Assembly (NCBI RefSeq): GCF_012273515.2
Contig: NZ_CP050975.2
Coordinates: 5,270,001 to 5,334,000, forward strand
From: Streptomyces sp. RPA4-2
Lineage (GTDB): Bacteria > Actinomycetota > Actinomycetes > Streptomycetales > Streptomycetaceae
DNA: 64,000 nucleotides
Direction of reading: 5' to 3'
The stretch's first letter is position 1. The number at the start of each line of letters is the position of its first letter. This document shows positions 42,404 to 54,220 of this stretch, one piece after another. Under the pieces are notes generated by a model, which saw only the letters and a list, made by a program, of their open reading frames with translations, was not told where the DNA came from and did not search any database. A program made the position numbers and the translations under genes.

Positions 42404-43146
42404 GCGACGCGAACGGCGCCGGCGACGGCGTGAACCCGGAGAAGGACCTCGGCGCGTCCAACCTCCCCGGCCAGCGTGGCGACGGCGGCGAGGAGATCCG
42501 CGTCCAGCGCGGCATGTTCGGCGCCAACAACGGCGGCGACACCTCCGGCTACGGCGGCCTGGTCCGCTCCGTCCGGCTGCCCGGCCCGGCCGCCCGCCCC
42601 TACGGCGGCTGGTTCGACGAGGTCGCCGACGAGCTCGAGGGCGCCCTGGAGGAACAGGGACTCGTCCCCGGGAACGCGATCGAGAAGACGATCGTGGACC
42701 GCGACGAGCTCACCTTCCACATCGAACGCGAGTACCTGGTCCGGGTCGCCCAGACCCTCCGCGACGACCCGGCCCTCCGCTTCGAACTGTGCACGGGCGT
42801 GAGCGCAGTGCACTACCCCAGCGACAAGGGCCGCGAGCTGCACGCCGTCTACCACCTGCGCTCGATCACCCACAACCGGCTGATCCGCATCGAGGTCAGC
42901 GCCCCCGACGCCGACCCGCACGTCCCGTCACTCGTCCCCGTCTATCCGACGAACGACTGGCACGAGCGCGAGGCGTACGACTTCTTCGGCCTGATCTTCG
43001 ACGGTCACCCGGCACTGACGCGGATCATGATGCCGGACGACTGGCAGGGCCACCCGCAGCGCAAGGACTATCCCCTCGGTGGCATCCCCATCGAGTACAA
43101 GGGCGCCCAGATCCCGGCTCCGGACCAGCGGAGGTCGTACTCATGA
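42400..43146 (+). CDS. nuoC: NADH-quinone oxidoreductase subunit C
   Basis: A 248-residue peripheral-arm subunit. The family motif is [25 protein letters not shown] in two overlapping parts, ending [12 protein letters not shown]. The first ~70 residues are a hydrophilic Gly/Asn/Asp-rich extension typical of actinobacteria. The GTG at 42400 overlaps nuoB by four bases. Separate nuoC and nuoD rather than the enterobacterial CD fusion. Confidence 0.95.
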
Positions 43147-44477
43147 GCACGCAGACCCCTTCTTCTGCCGCATCCGCCCGCGAGACGACCGAGGGCACCG
43201 TCTACACGGTCACCGGTGGCGACTGGGACGAGATCGCGCAGTCCGCGGCGAGGTCCGACGACGAGCGCATCATCGTCAACATGGGCCCGCAGCACCCGTC
43301 CACGCACGGCGTGCTCCGGCTCATCCTGGAGATCGACGGCGAGACGGTCACCGAGGCCCGCTGCGGCATCGGCTACCTCCACACCGGCATCGAGAAGAAC
43401 CTCGAATTCCGTACGTGGACACAGGGCACCACGTTCGTGACGCGCATGGACTACCTGACGCCGTTCTTCAACGAGACGGCGTACTGCCTCGCGGTCGAGA
43501 AACTCCTCGGCATCGAGGACCAGATCCCCGACCGTGCCTCGATCATCCGCGTGCTCCTCATGGAGCTGAACCGGATCTCCTCCCACCTGGTGTGCATCGC
43601 CACCGGCGGCATGGAGCTCGGCGCCACCACGATCATGATCTACGGCTTCCGTGACCGTGAACTGATCCTCGACATCTACGAGCTGATCACCGGCCTGCGG
43701 ATGAACCACGCGTACATCCGCCCCGGCGGACTCGCCCAGGACCTGCCGCCCGGCGCGGTGGACCAGATCCGCGAGTTCGTGAAGAAGATGACGAAGAACC
43801 TTCCCGAGTACGACAAGCTCGCCACCGGGAACCCCATCTTCAAGGCCCGTATGCAGGACGTCGGCTATCTCGACCTGGCCGGCTGCATGGCCCTCGGCGC
43901 CACCGGACCCGTCCTCCGCTCGGCGGGCCTGCCGCACGACCTGCGCAAGTCCCAGCCGTACTGCGGCTACGAGACGTACGACTTCGAGATCCCCACCGCC
44001 GACACCTGCGACTCCTACGGGCGCTTCCTGATCCGCCTCGAAGAGATGCGCCAGTCGCTCCACATCGTCGAACAGTGCCTGGACCGGCTGCAGCCGGGGC
44101 CGGTCATGGTCGCCGACAAGAAGATCGCCTGGCCCGCGCAGCTCGCGCTCGGTCCCGACGGTCTGGGCAACTCCCTCGACCACATCAAGAAGATCATGGG
44201 CACCTCCATGGAGGCCCTCATCCACCACTTCAAGCTGGTGACCGAGGGCTTCCGCGTCCCGCCGGGACAGGCGTACGCGGCGGTCGAGTCGCCCAAGGGC
44301 GAACTCGGGGTGCACGTCGTCTCCGACGGAGGCACCCGCCCCTACCGGGTCCACTTCCGGGACCCGTCCTTCACCAACCTGCAGGCCATGGCGGCGATGT
44401 GCGAGGGCGGCCAGGTCGCCGACGTCATCGTCGCCGTCGCGTCCATCGACCCCGTGATGGGAGGCGTCGACCGGTGA
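43143..44477 (+). CDS. nuoD: NADH-quinone oxidoreductase subunit D
   Basis: A 444-residue 49-kDa-type subunit, which with NuoB forms the quinone cavity. Conserved parts are [29 protein letters not shown] and the C-terminal DPVMGGVDR. The histidine of QHPSTHG lines the quinone pocket. ATG 43143 overlaps nuoC (ATGA); GTG of nuoE overlaps its stop. Confidence 0.97.
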   Translation: MSTQTPSSAASARETTEGTVYTVTGGDWDEIAQSAARSDDERIIVNMGPQHPSTHGVLRLILEIDGETVTEARCGIGYLHTGIEKNLEFRTWTQGTTFVTRMDYLTPFFNETAYCLAVEKLLGIEDQIPDRASIIRVLLMELNRISSHLVCIATGGMELGATTIMIYGFRDRELILDIYELITGLRMNHAYIRPGGLAQDLPPGAVDQIREFVKKMTKNLPEYDKLATGNPIFKARMQDVGYLDLAGCMALGATGPVLRSAGLPHDLRKSQPYCGYETYDFEIPTADTCDSYGRFLIRLEEMRQSLHIVEQCLDRLQPGPVMVADKKIAWPAQLALGPDGLGNSLDHIKKIMGTSMEALIHHFKLVTEGFRVPPGQAYAAVESPKGELGVHVVSDGGTRPYRVHFRDPSFTNLQAMAAMCEGGQVADVIVAVASIDPVMGGVDR

Positions 44478-45316
44478 CCACCACCCCCGAGGGCGTCAGC
44501 CTGGGCATGCCCCGACTGCCCGCGCCCGACTACCCGGACGACGTTCGGACCCGGCTCGAAGCGGACGCGCGCGAGATCATCGCCCGCTATCCGGACTCCC
44601 GCTCGGCGCTCCTTCCGTTGCTGCATCTCGTGCAGTCGGAGGAGGGCCATGTCACGCGCACGGGGATGCAGTTCTGCGCGGACGTACTGAGCCTGACCAC
44701 CGCCGAGGTCACCGCGGTCGCGACCTTCTACTCGATGTACCGGCGCAAGCCGAGCGGTGACTACCAGGTGGGTGTGTGCACCAACACCCTGTGCGCGGTC
44801 ATGGGCGGCGACGCGATCTTCGAGGCCCTCCAGGACCACCTGGGCGTCGGCAACGGCGAGACCACCGGTGACGGCAAAGTCACCCTGGAGCACATCGAGT
44901 GCAACGCGGCCTGCGACTTCGCGCCCGTCGTGATGGTCAACTGGGAGTTCTTCGACAACCAGACCGTGGCCTCCGCGAAGCGCCTCGTCGACGACCTGCG
45001 CGCGGGAGCGGCGGTCGAGCCCACCCGCGGCGCCCCCCTCTGCACCTTCAAGGACACCGCCCGGATCCTGGCGGGCTTCCCCGACGAGCGCGCCGGGGCC
45101 GTCGAAGCGGGTGGCGGCGCGGGCCCCGCCTCGCTGACCGGCCTCCGCCTGGCCAAGGGGGAGAGCGGTGCCGCGCGCGTGGTCCATCCGCGAGGTGGAG
45201 GCGCTCCGCAGGACCAGCCGCCGGCCGAGCACCTGAGCTCGCACGACGCGCCGCAGGACACGTCGGCCTCCGATCCGTCGCACCCGGCGGGTCCCACAGC
45301 CGAGGAGGGGGAGTGA
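44474..45316 (+). CDS. nuoE: NADH-quinone oxidoreductase subunit E with C-terminal extension
   Basis: A 280-residue protein whose first ~190 residues are the 24-kDa thioredoxin-like subunit with the N1a 2Fe-2S ligands in [13 protein letters not shown] and [10 protein letters not shown]. The remaining ~90 residues are a Pro/Gly/Ser/His-rich tail, longer than in E. coli (about 166 residues in all) and probably disordered. It works with NuoF in NADH oxidation. Confidence 0.95.
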   Translation: MTTTPEGVSLGMPRLPAPDYPDDVRTRLEADAREIIARYPDSRSALLPLLHLVQSEEGHVTRTGMQFCADVLSLTTAEVTAVATFYSMYRRKPSGDYQVGVCTNTLCAVMGGDAIFEALQDHLGVGNGETTGDGKVTLEHIECNAACDFAPVVMVNWEFFDNQTVASAKRLVDDLRAGAAVEPTRGAPLCTFKDTARILAGFPDERAGAVEAGGGAGPASLTGLRLAKGESGAARVVHPRGGGAPQDQPPAEHLSSHDAPQDTSASDPSHPAGPTAEEGE

Positions 45317-46701
45317 TGACATTGGCACCCGAGAACGGGGGCACCGCCCGCGCGAGCGCATTCGAACGCGGCGGAGAGACCAGCCCCGAGAAGCTGCTCG
45401 CACCCGTACTGTCGGCCTTCTGGGACGAGGAGCGGTCCTGGACGCTGGACGTCTACCGAAGGCACGAGGGGTACGAGGGGCTGCGCAAGGCGCTGGCCAT
45501 GTCGCCGGACGACCTGATCGCGTACGTCAAGGACTCCGGTCTGCGCGGCCGGGGCGGCGCGGGATTCCCCACGGGAATGAAGTGGCAGTTCATTCCGCAG
45601 GGCGATGGAAAACCCCACTATCTAGTTGTCAACGCCGACGAGTCGGAGCCGGGCACCTGCAAGGACATCCCGCTCCTCTTCGCGAACCCGCACAGCCTCA
45701 TCGAGGGCATTGTGATCGCGTGTTATGCCATCCGGTCTTCGCATGCCTTCATCTATCTCCGCGGTGAAGTCGTCCCCGTGTTGCGGCGGTTGCACGAGGC
45801 CGTCCGTGAGGCCTACGCGGCCGGCTACCTCGGCGAGAACATCCTGGGCAGCGGACTCGATCTCCAGCTCACCGTGCACGCGGGCGCGGGCGCGTACATC
45901 TGCGGTGAGGAGACCGCACTGCTCGACTCGCTCGAAGGCCGCCGTGGTCAACCGCGGCTTCGTCCCCCCTTCCCAGCCGTCGCAGGGCTCTATGCGTGCC
46001 CAACTGTGGTGAACAACGTCGAGTCGATCGCGTCAGTTCCCGCAATCCTGCAAAAAGGCAAGGAATGGTTCAGGTCGATGGGAAGCGAGAAGTCCCCGGG
46101 CTTCACGCTCTACTCGCTCAGCGGCCACGTCACCAGTCCCGGCCAGTACGAGGCCCCGCTCGGTATCACGCTCCGTCAACTCCTCGACATGAGCGGCGGG
46201 ATGCGCGCCGGACACCGGCTGAAGTTCTGGACGCCGGGCGGCTCCTCGACACCGATGTTCACCGAAGAACACCTCGACGTCCCTCTTGACTACGAAGGAG
46301 TGGGCGCCGCGGGTTCCATGCTCGGCACCAAAGCGCTCCAGTGCTTCGACGAGACGACCTGCGTAGTCCGGGCGGTCACCCGGTGGACCGAGTTCTACGC
46401 GCACGAGTCCTGCGGCAAGTGCACCCCGTGCCGCGAAGGGACCTACTGGCTGGTGCAGTTGCTGCGCGACATCGAGGCCGGCAAGGGCGTCATGTCCGAC
46501 CTCGACAAGCTCAATGACATCGCCGACAACATCAATGGCAAGTCGTTCTGCGCCCTCGGCGACGGTGCCGCCTCGCCGATCTTCTCCTCGCTCAAGTACT
46601 TCCGCGAGGAGTACGAGCAGCACATCACGGGCCGCGGCTGCCCCTTCGACCCGGCCAGGTCGACGGCCTGGGCGGACAAGCACACGGAGGTGAACGCATG
46701 A
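45316..46701 (+). CDS. nuoF: NADH-quinone oxidoreductase subunit F (NADH/FMN)
   Basis: A 461-residue subunit with the NADH/FMN site ([16 protein letters not shown] and [18 protein letters not shown]) and the N3 4Fe-4S ligands in [13 protein letters not shown] plus a later Cys in [10 protein letters not shown]. The ATG at 45316 shares bases with the nuoE stop (TGATG); an in-frame GTG lies one codon upstream. Confidence 0.97.
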   Translation: MTLAPENGGTARASAFERGGETSPEKLLAPVLSAFWDEERSWTLDVYRRHEGYEGLRKALAMSPDDLIAYVKDSGLRGRGGAGFPTGMKWQFIPQGDGKPHYLVVNADESEPGTCKDIPLLFANPHSLIEGIVIACYAIRSSHAFIYLRGEVVPVLRRLHEAVREAYAAGYLGENILGSGLDLQLTVHAGAGAYICGEETALLDSLEGRRGQPRLRPPFPAVAGLYACPTVVNNVESIASVPAILQKGKEWFRSMGSEKSPGFTLYSLSGHVTSPGQYEAPLGITLRQLLDMSGGMRAGHRLKFWTPGGSSTPMFTEEHLDVPLDYEGVGAAGSMLGTKALQCFDETTCVVRAVTRWTEFYAHESCGKCTPCREGTYWLVQLLRDIEAGKGVMSDLDKLNDIADNINGKSFCALGDGAASPIFSSLKYFREEYEQHITGRGCPFDPARSTAWADKHTEVNA

Positions 46702-49202
46702 CGGTGACCACCAGCGCTCCCTCGGGAGGGGGAGAGGCGGCGGTTCCGCCGGAGGATCTCGTCTCGCTGACGATCGACGGCGCCGAGATCAGCGTGCCCA
46801 AGGGCACCCTGGTCATCCGCGCCGCGGAACAGCTCGGCATCGAGATCCCCCGCTTCTGCGACCACCCGCTGCTCGACCCCGCCGGCGCCTGCCGCCAGTG
46901 CATCGTCGAGGTCGAGGGACAGCGCAAGCCCATGGCGTCCTGCACGATCACGTGCACGGACGGGATGGTGGTGAAGACACAGCTCACCTCACCCGTCGCC
47001 GAGAAGGCCCAGTACGGCGTGATGGAGCTGCTGCTCATCAACCACCCGCTGGACTGCCCGGTCTGCGACAAGGGCGGCGAGTGCCCGCTGCAGAACCAGG
47101 CGATGTCGCACGGCGGCGCCGAATCCCGCTTCGACGGAAAGAAGCGGACGTACGAGAAGCCGGTCCCCATCTCCACCCAGGTGCTGCTCGACCGCGAGCG
47201 GTGCGTGCTGTGCGCCCGCTGCACCCGGTTCAGCAACCAGATCGCGGGCGACCCGATGATCGAGCTGATCGAGCGCGGGGCGCTCCAGCAGGTCGGCACC
47301 GGCGAGGGCGATCCCTTCGAGTCGTACTTCTCCGGGAACACGATCCAGATCTGCCCGGTCGGAGCGCTGACCTCGGCGGCGTACCGCTTCCGTTCCCGCC
47401 CCTTCGACCTCGTCTCCTCGCACTCGGTGTGCGAGCACTGCGCGGGCGGCTGCGCGACGCGCACGGATCACCGGCGCGGCAAGGTGATGCGACGCCTCGC
47501 GGCTCCCGACCCGGAGGTCAACGAGGAGTGGCTGTGCGACAAGGGGCGCTTCGGGTTCCGGTACGCGCAGCAGCGTGACCGGCTGGAGACGCCTCTGGTC
47601 CGCGGCGCCTCCGGTGAACTGGAGCCCGCCTCCTGGCCGGAGGCCCTGGAGGCCGCGGCCCGGGGACTGCTGGCGGCCCGGGGCCGGACCGGTGTCCTGG
47701 CCGGAGGCCGGCTCACCGTCGAGGACGCCTACGCCTACAGCAAGTTCGCGCGCGTGGCCCTCGACACCAACGACATCGACTTCCGCGCGCGCGTGCACAG
47801 CGCCGAGGAGGCCGACTTCCTGGCGGCCCGCGTGGCCGGCCGGGGACGGGACCTCGACGGTACGGGCGTCACGTACACCTCCCTGGAGAAGGCGCCCGCG
47901 GTTCTGCTCGTCGGCTTCGAGTCCGAGGAGGAGGCGCCCGGAGTCTTCCTGCGGTTGCGCAAGGCCTGGCGTGGACACGGGCAGAAGACCTTCTCCCTCG
48001 CCACGCACGCGACGCGCGGCCTGGCCAAGGCGGGAGGCACGCTGCTGCCCGCCGCGCCCGGTACCGAGACCGAGTGGCTGAACGCCCTCGCGAGCGGGGT
48101 CGGTCTGGAGGGCGACGGAGCCGGGGCCGCCGAGGCACTGCGCGGAGCAGGCGCCGTGATTGTCGTCGGCGAGCGGCTCGCCGCGGTGGCGGGCGGACTC
48201 ACCTCCGCCGTACGAGCCGCGGCCGCGACCGGCGCCGCGCTGGCGTGGATCCCGCGGCGGGCAGGGGAGCGCGGCGCCATCGAGGCGGGCGCTCTGCCGT
48301 CGCTGCTGCCGGGCGGGCGCCCGGCCACCGACCCGCGCGCGCGGGAGGAGGTCGCCGTCGCCTGGGGCGTATCCCAGCTCCCGCACCGCTACGGGCGCGA
48401 CACCGGCCAGATCGTCGAGGCCGCCGCGGCAGGCGAGCTGCAGGCCCTGGTGGTGGCGGGTGTGGAGGTCAACGACCTGCCCGACCCGGCACGCGCGCGT
48501 GCGGCACTTTCGGAGATCGGCTTCCTGGTGTCGCTCGAACTGCGTCCCGGTGAGGTCACCGAACACGCGGATGTCGTCCTCCCGGTGGCCGCGGTCACCG
48601 AGAAGTCCGGCACCTTCCTCAACTGGGAAGGCAGGGCCCGCCTCTTCGAGGCCGCGCTCAAGCCCGAGCAGATGACACGCACCCCGGCACCCACCGACGC
48701 GCGGGTGCTGCAGATGCTGGCCGACGCCATGGACGTACACCTCGGTCTGCCGGACCTGCGCACCACGCGCGGCGAGCTGGACCGGCTCGGCGCCTGGGGC
48801 GGTCCACGTTCCGCCGAACCCGTCGAGATCGCGGCGTCGCTGCCGCGTCCCGCCGCCGGGGAGGCCGTGCTCGCGGGCCATCGGCTGCTGCTCGACCTGG
48901 GGCGTCTCCAGGAGGGCGACGAGGCGCTCGCCGGGACCCGGCACGCGGCACGCGCACGCGTGTCGGCCGCCACGGCCGCCGAGGCGGGTGTCAAGGAGGG
49001 CGACCTCCTCGCCGTCACCGGCAGCGCCGGGACCATCGCCCTCCCGCTGCAGATCACCGAGATGCCCGACCGTGTGGTCTGGCTTCCGCTGAACTCCGCC
49101 GGCGGGGGCGTCGCCTCCGACACGGGGGCGCTGCCCGGCGCACTCGTCCGCATCGGCCCGGCGACGCTCGCCACCGAGGCCCCCAAGGAGGTGGAGGCAT
49201 GA
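46698..49202 (+). CDS. nuoG: NADH-quinone oxidoreductase subunit G
   Basis: An 834-residue molybdopterin-oxidoreductase-like subunit. Clusters in order: 2Fe-2S ([16 protein letters not shown]), a His-ligated cluster ([17 protein letters not shown]), a 4Fe-4S ([10 protein letters not shown] with ICPVGAL), then CEHCAGGC followed by WLCDKGRF, the extra cysteine set that holds cluster N7 in some bacteria. The C-terminal half resembles the molybdopterin fold but is Ala-rich and probably has no cofactor. Confidence 0.96.
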   Translation: MTVTTSAPSGGGEAAVPPEDLVSLTIDGAEISVPKGTLVIRAAEQLGIEIPRFCDHPLLDPAGACRQCIVEVEGQRKPMASCTITCTDGMVVKTQLTSPVAEKAQYGVMELLLINHPLDCPVCDKGGECPLQNQAMSHGGAESRFDGKKRTYEKPVPISTQVLLDRERCVLCARCTRFSNQIAGDPMIELIERGALQQVGTGEGDPFESYFSGNTIQICPVGALTSAAYRFRSRPFDLVSSHSVCEHCAGGCATRTDHRRGKVMRRLAAPDPEVNEEWLCDKGRFGFRYAQQRDRLETPLVRGASGELEPASWPEALEAAARGLLAARGRTGVLAGGRLTVEDAYAYSKFARVALDTNDIDFRARVHSAEEADFLAARVAGRGRDLDGTGVTYTSLEKAPAVLLVGFESEEEAPGVFLRLRKAWRGHGQKTFSLATHATRGLAKAGGTLLPAAPGTETEWLNALASGVGLEGDGAGAAEALRGAGAVIVVGERLAAVAGGLTSAVRAAAATGAALAWIPRRAGERGAIEAGALPSLLPGGRPATDPRAREEVAVAWGVSQLPHRYGRDTGQIVEAAAAGELQALVVAGVEVNDLPDPARARAALSEIGFLVSLELRPGEVTEHADVVLPVAAVTEKSGTFLNWEGRARLFEAALKPEQMTRTPAPTDARVLQMLADAMDVHLGLPDLRTTRGELDRLGAWGGPRSAEPVEIAASLPRPAAGEAVLAGHRLLLDLGRLQEGDEALAGTRHAARARVSAATAAEAGVKEGDLLAVTGSAGTIALPLQITEMPDRVVWLPLNSAGGGVASDTGALPGALVRIGPATLATEAPKEVEA

Positions 49203-50581
49203 CGCCGTACACGCCGTACCTCGCCACAGAAGACCTCTCCATGTTCGGCCGCGACCCCTGGTGGCTGGTCGTCGTCAAGGCGGTCTTCTGCTTCGCCTTC
49301 CTGATGATCACCGTGCTCTTCTCCATCGTGTGGGAGCGCAAGGTCGTCGCCTGGATGCAGCTGCGCATCGGCCCCAACCGGCACGGCCCCTGGGGCATGC
49401 TCCAGTCGCTCGCCGACGGCATCAAACTGATGCTCAAGGAAGACCTCGTCGTCAAACGCGCGGACAAGGTGGTCTACGTCCTCGCACCGGTCGTCGCGGC
49501 CATCCCGGCCTTCATGGCGATCGCGGTGATCCCCTTCGGACCCGCGGGCAACGAGATCTCGATCTTCGGGCACCGCACCACGATGCAGCTCACCGACCTG
49601 CCGATCGCGATGCTCTACATCCTCGCGGTCGCCTCGGTCGGCATCTACGGGATCGTGCTCGCGGGCTGGTCCTCCGGGTCGACGTATCCGCTCCTCGGCG
49701 GACTGCGTTCCTGCGCGCAGATGATCTCCTACGAGATCGCCATGGGCGCCGCGTTCGCCTCGGTGTTCCTCTACTCCGGGTCGATGTCGACCTCGACGAT
49801 CGTCGAGCAGCAGCACGACCGCTGGTACGTCCTGCTGCTGCCGGTCTCCTTCGTGATCTACATCATCACGATGGTCGGTGAGACCAACCGCGCCCCCTTC
49901 GACATGCCGGAGTCCGAGGGCGACCTCGTCGGCGGCTTCAACACCGAGTACTCGTCCATCAAGTTCGCGCTGTTCATGCTCGCCGAGTACGTGAACATGG
50001 TGACGGTCTCGGCCGTGTCGACCACGCTCTTCCTCGGCGGCTGGCGGGCCCCCTGGCCCATCAGCACCTTCTGGGAGGGCGCCAACCACGGCTGGTGGCC
50101 GATGCTCTGGTTCGTGGTGAAGGTGCAGCTGCTGCTGTTCTTCTTCATCTGGCTGCGCGGCACGCTCCCGCGCGTCCGCTACGACCAGCTGATGAAGCTC
50201 GGCTGGAAGGTCCTCATCCCGGTCTCCGTGGTGTGGCTGATGCTCGTCGCGACCGTACGGACCCTGAAGAACCAGCACTACGACTTCGCCGACATCGCGC
50301 TGTACGTCGGCGGCGGTGTCCTCGTGCTGCTGCTGATCTCGTTCGCCGTGGACATCTTCCGAGAGAAGCCGGAGGCCCGGGAGGCGCCGGCCGAGGCCGT
50401 CGCCTTCGACCCGATGGCCGGCGGATTCCCGGTGCCGCCGCTGCCGGGGCAGGAGCTGCCGCCGGTGCCGCGGCGCCGCCCGCATCGCGAGCGGGAGTTG
50501 ATTGTCAGTGGTGGGTCCGATACTGCGAGTGACGGATCGGACGGCGGATCTCGTGACGGAAAGGAGGGGTCCGATGTCTGA
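49199..50581 (+). CDS. nuoH: NADH-quinone oxidoreductase subunit H with C-terminal extension
   Basis: A 460-residue membrane subunit at the junction with the peripheral arm. It has about eight helices, [19 protein letters not shown] and the conserved acidic loop [24 protein letters not shown] in pieces. The last ~75 residues form a hydrophilic tail (Pro-rich, then Ser/Gly/Asp-rich) absent in E. coli. The end of this tail encodes the strong ribosome binding site of nuoI. Confidence 0.96.
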   Translation: MTPYTPYLATEDLSMFGRDPWWLVVVKAVFCFAFLMITVLFSIVWERKVVAWMQLRIGPNRHGPWGMLQSLADGIKLMLKEDLVVKRADKVVYVLAPVVAAIPAFMAIAVIPFGPAGNEISIFGHRTTMQLTDLPIAMLYILAVASVGIYGIVLAGWSSGSTYPLLGGLRSCAQMISYEIAMGAAFASVFLYSGSMSTSTIVEQQHDRWYVLLLPVSFVIYIITMVGETNRAPFDMPESEGDLVGGFNTEYSSIKFALFMLAEYVNMVTVSAVSTTLFLGGWRAPWPISTFWEGANHGWWPMLWFVVKVQLLLFFFIWLRGTLPRVRYDQLMKLGWKVLIPVSVVWLMLVATVRTLKNQHYDFADIALYVGGGVLVLLLISFAVDIFREKPEAREAPAEAVAFDPMAGGFPVPPLPGQELPPVPRRRPHRERELIVSGGSDTASDGSDGGSRDGKEGSDV

Positions 50582-51176
50582 GGAGCCGAAGGAGACCAAA
50601 CCCGGTTTCCAGAACCCCGTCGCCGGCTTCGGCGTGACCTTCAAGGCCATGTTCAAGAAGCGGCTGACGGAGCAGTACCCGGAGCAGCACAAGACCACGG
50701 CCCCGCGGTTCCACGGCCGGCACCAGCTCAACCGCCATCCGGACGGGCTGGAGAAGTGCGTCGGCTGCGAGCTGTGCGCGTGGGCCTGTCCCGCGGACGC
50801 CATCTACGTGGAGGGCGCGGACAACACCGAGGAGGAGCGCTACTCGCCCGGCGAGCGCTACGGCCGCGTCTACCAGATCAACTACGCACGCTGCATCCTG
50901 TGCGGTCTGTGCATCGAGGCGTGCCCCACGCGCGCGCTGACGATGACGAACGAGTTCGAGCTCGCGGACAGCAGCCGTGCCAACCTCATCTACACCAAGG
51001 AGCAGCTGCTCGCCGGTCTCGAGGAGGGCATGGTGGAGTCACCGCACTCGATCTTCCCCGGGACGGACGAGCAGGACTACTACCAGGGCCTGGTCACGGA
51101 GGCGGCGCCCGGCACCGTACGCCAAGTGGCCGTCTCCAAGGGCGAGAAGCCCCATGAGGAGGGGGTGGAAGCATGA
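50574..51176 (+). CDS. nuoI: NADH-quinone oxidoreductase subunit I
   Basis: A 200-residue ferredoxin-like subunit with two 4Fe-4S motifs: [11 protein letters not shown] (Cys62, 65, 68, 72) and [11 protein letters not shown] (Cys107, 110, 113, 117), clusters N6a and N6b. The ATG at 50574 follows AAGGAGGGG, the best ribosome binding site in the operon, and overlaps the end of nuoH. Confidence 0.97.
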   Translation: MSEEPKETKPGFQNPVAGFGVTFKAMFKKRLTEQYPEQHKTTAPRFHGRHQLNRHPDGLEKCVGCELCAWACPADAIYVEGADNTEEERYSPGERYGRVYQINYARCILCGLCIEACPTRALTMTNEFELADSSRANLIYTKEQLLAGLEEGMVESPHSIFPGTDEQDYYQGLVTEAAPGTVRQVAVSKGEKPHEEGVEA

Positions 51177-51991
51177 GCGCGCAGCTCGCCGCCTACTCCA
51201 CCTCTACCGGAGAGGCCTTCCAGTTCTGGGTGCTCGGCACCGTCGCCGTGATCGGTGCCCTGTGCACCGTCTTCATGAAGAAGGCCGTGCACAGCGCGCT
51301 CTGTCTCGCCGGGACCATGATCGTCCTGGCGGTGTTCTATCTCGCCAACGGCGCGTACTTCCTGGGCATCGTGCAGATCGTCGTCTACACCGGCGCGATC
51401 ATGATGCTGTTCCTGTTCGTGGTCATGCTCGTCGGTGTCACCGCGGCGGACTCCCTGAAAGAGACCATCAAGGGGCAGCGCTGGCTGGCCCTGGTCTGCG
51501 GTCTCGGCTTCGGTGCCCTGCTGATCGCGGGTATCGGCCACGCGTCGCTGACGGAGTTCAACGGCCTGGGCAAGGCCAACGCCAACGGGAACGTGGAGGG
51601 TCTCGCGGCCCTCATCTTCACGAAGTACGTGTTCGCCTTCGAGATCACCGGCGCGCTGCTCATCACGGCCGCCGTCGGCGCCATGGTGCTCACGCACCGG
51701 GAGCGCACCGAGCGCCCCAAGACCCAGCGCGAGCTGTCCGAGCAGCGGGTGCGGGAGGGCAAGCACCTGCCGCCGCTGCCGGCCCCGGGTGTCTACGCCC
51801 GGCACAACGCGGTGGACATCGCGGGTCTCCTCCCGGACGGCACCCCCTCGGAGCTGACCGTCAACAAGACACTGCGGGAGCGCGGCCAGGTCCGTGACGT
51901 GTCCACCGAGGCACTGAGCGATCTGAAGGCCCTGGAGCAGCGCGCCGAAGAACGCCTGGAGCGCACGAAGACGGAGGAGGCGTCCCAGTGA
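51173..51991 (+). CDS. nuoJ: NADH-quinone oxidoreductase subunit J with C-terminal extension
   Basis: A 272-residue subunit. The first ~175 residues hold five membrane helices, with the pi-bulge helix [19 protein letters not shown] ~95-residue charged C-terminal extension (rich in Arg, Glu, Lys) follows and has no counterpart in E. coli NuoJ (184 residues). The ATG overlaps the nuoI stop; the nuoK GTG overlaps its own stop. Confidence 0.95.
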   Translation: MSAQLAAYSTSTGEAFQFWVLGTVAVIGALCTVFMKKAVHSALCLAGTMIVLAVFYLANGAYFLGIVQIVVYTGAIMMLFLFVVMLVGVTAADSLKETIKGQRWLALVCGLGFGALLIAGIGHASLTEFNGLGKANANGNVEGLAALIFTKYVFAFEITGALLITAAVGAMVLTHRERTERPKTQRELSEQRVREGKHLPPLPAPGVYARHNAVDIAGLLPDGTPSELTVNKTLRERGQVRDVSTEALSDLKALEQRAEERLERTKTEEASQ

Positions 51992-52287
51992 ATCCGGTCA
52001 ACTACCTCTATCTCGCCGCCCTGTTGTTCACGATCGGCGCCACCGGCGTGCTGATCAGGCGCAACGCGATCGTGGTGTTCATGTGTGTCGAGCTCATGCT
52101 CAACGCCTGCAACCTCGCGTTCGTCGTGTTCTCCCGCATGCACGGCAATCTCGACGGCCAGATCATCGCCTTCTTCACGATGGTCGTCGCCGCCGCGGAG
52201 GTCGTGGTCGGGCTCGCGATCATCGTGTCGCTGTTCCGTTCCCGCCACTCGGCCTCGGTCGACGACGCCAGCCTGATGAAGCTGTAA
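51988..52287 (+). CDS. nuoK: NADH-quinone oxidoreductase subunit K
   Basis: A 99-residue three-helix membrane subunit, the usual size. The conserved glutamates are in [15 protein letters not shown] and [17 protein letters not shown] start overlapping nuoJ by four bases. Confidence 0.97.
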   Translation: MNPVNYLYLAALLFTIGATGVLIRRNAIVVFMCVELMLNACNLAFVVFSRMHGNLDGQIIAFFTMVVAAAEVVVGLAIIVSLFRSRHSASVDDASLMKL

Positions 52288-52301
52288 GGGGTCGCTGAAT
52301 C

Positions 52302-54215
52302 GTGGAAGATCTGATTGCGCTGCTGGTAGCGGCGCCTCTGCTCGGAGCGGCCGTACTGCTGTGCGGCGGCCGGCGGCTCGACGCCGTCGGCCACTGGATC
52401 GGCACGGCGCTCGCGGCGGCCTCCTTCGTGATCGGCGCGGTCCTCTTCGCCGACATGCTGGGCAAGAGCGCCGCCGACCGGCCCCTGGGCCAGCACCTGT
52501 TCAGCTGGATCCCCGTCGCGGGCTTCCGGGCGGACGTCTCCCTCCAGCTGGACCAGCTGTCGATGACGTTCGTCCTTCTGATCACGGGCGTCGGCTCCCT
52601 GATCCACCTGTACTCCATCGGGTACATGGAGCACGACGAGCGGCGCCGCCGCTTCTTCGGCTATCTGAACCTGTTCCTCGCGGCGATGCTGCTGCTCGTC
52701 CTCGCGGACAACTACCTGCTGCTGTACGTCGGCTGGGAGGGCGTGGGCCTCGCCTCGTACCTGCTGATCGGCTTCTGGCAGCACAAGCCCAGCGCCGCCA
52801 CCGCCGCGAAGAAGGCCTTCCTGGTCAACCGCGTCGGCGACATGGGCCTGTCGATCGCCATCATGCTGATGTTCACCACCTTCGGCACCTTCGCCTTCGG
52901 ACCGGTGCTCGGCAGCGAGGGGCACCCGGGGCTGGTCGGCGGCGCCACGGAGGGCAAGCTCACCGCCGTCGCGCTGATGCTGCTGCTCGCCGCCTGCGGC
53001 AAGTCCGCCCAGGTGCCGCTGCAGTCCTGGCTCGGGGACGCGATGGAGGGCCCGACCCCGGTCTCGGCCCTCATCCACGCGGCGACGATGGTGACCGCGG
53101 GCGTCTACCTGATCGTCCGCTCCGGCGCGATCTTCAACGCGGCGCCCGACGCGCAGCTGGTCGTCACCGTGGTCGGTGCCGTCACCCTGCTGTTCGGTGC
53201 GATCGTCGGTTGCGCGAAGGACGACATCAAGAAGGCGCTCGCCGGCTCGACGATGTCGCAGATCGGCTACATGGTGCTGGCCGCGGGCCTCGGCCCGATC
53301 GGCTATGTCTTCGCGATCATGCACCTGGTGACGCACGGCTTCTTCAAGGCGGGGCTGTTCCTCGGCGCCGGCTCGGTGATGCACGGTATGAACGACGAGG
53401 TCGACATGCGGAGGTACGGCGGCCTCAGGAAATACATGCCGGTCACCTTCGTCACCTTCGGCCTCGGCTACCTCGCCATCATCGGCTTCCCGGGTCTGTC
53501 CGGCTTCTTCTCCAAGGACAAGATCATCGAGGCGGCCTTCGCCAAGGGCGGTACCGAGGGCTGGATCCTCGGCGGCGCCGCCCTTCTCGGCGCGGCGATC
53601 ACCGCGTTCTACATGACGCGCGTGATGATCATGACCTTCTTCGGCGAGAAGCGCTGGCAGCCCGATGCGGAGGGCCACGAGCCCCACCCGCACGAGTCGC
53701 CCCGGTCCATGACGATCCCCATGATCGTGCTGGCCTTCGGCTCGGTCTTCGCGGGTGGCTTCTTCAGCATCGGCGACCGCTTCCTGCACTGGCTGGAGCC
53801 GATCACCGGGCACTCGGAGGGCGACTCGCCCGTCAGCGCCCTCACGGTCACGCTGGCCACGATGGTCCTCCTCGTCGTCGGCGCCGGAATCGCCTACCTC
53901 CAGTACGGGCGCAGCCCCGTCCCGGCCGTCGCCCCGCGCGGTTCCCTGCTCACCCGGGCCGCCCGGCGCGACCTGCTCCAGGACGACTTCAACCACGTCG
54001 TCCTGGTGCGCGGCGGGGAGCACCTCACGCGCTCCCTGGTGTACGTCGACCACACCCTGGTCGACGGGGTCGTCAACGGTACGGCGGCCTCGATGGGCGG
54101 CCTCTCCGGGCGACTGCGCAAGCTGCAGAACGGCTATGCCCGCAGTTACGCGGTCTCGATGTTCGGCGGTGCGGCGGTCCTCATCGCCGCGACCCTGCTG
54201 ATGAGGGCGGTCTGA
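52302..54215 (+). CDS. nuoL: NADH-quinone oxidoreductase subunit L (antiporter-like)
   Basis: A 637-residue antiporter-like subunit with about 15-16 helices. Family parts include [18 protein letters not shown] (conserved Glu), [29 protein letters not shown] in two pieces and [12 protein letters not shown] (conserved Lys region). A lateral helix and a C-terminal anchor helix follow. GTG 52302, 14 bases after nuoK. Confidence 0.96.
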   Translation: MEDLIALLVAAPLLGAAVLLCGGRRLDAVGHWIGTALAAASFVIGAVLFADMLGKSAADRPLGQHLFSWIPVAGFRADVSLQLDQLSMTFVLLITGVGSLIHLYSIGYMEHDERRRRFFGYLNLFLAAMLLLVLADNYLLLYVGWEGVGLASYLLIGFWQHKPSAATAAKKAFLVNRVGDMGLSIAIMLMFTTFGTFAFGPVLGSEGHPGLVGGATEGKLTAVALMLLLAACGKSAQVPLQSWLGDAMEGPTPVSALIHAATMVTAGVYLIVRSGAIFNAAPDAQLVVTVVGAVTLLFGAIVGCAKDDIKKALAGSTMSQIGYMVLAAGLGPIGYVFAIMHLVTHGFFKAGLFLGAGSVMHGMNDEVDMRRYGGLRKYMPVTFVTFGLGYLAIIGFPGLSGFFSKDKIIEAAFAKGGTEGWILGGAALLGAAITAFYMTRVMIMTFFGEKRWQPDAEGHEPHPHESPRSMTIPMIVLAFGSVFAGGFFSIGDRFLHWLEPITGHSEGDSPVSALTVTLATMVLLVVGAGIAYLQYGRSPVPAVAPRGSLLTRAARRDLLQDDFNHVVLVRGGEHLTRSLVYVDHTLVDGVVNGTAASMGGLSGRLRKLQNGYARSYAVSMFGGAAVLIAATLLMRAV

Positions 54216-54220
54216 TCCCG

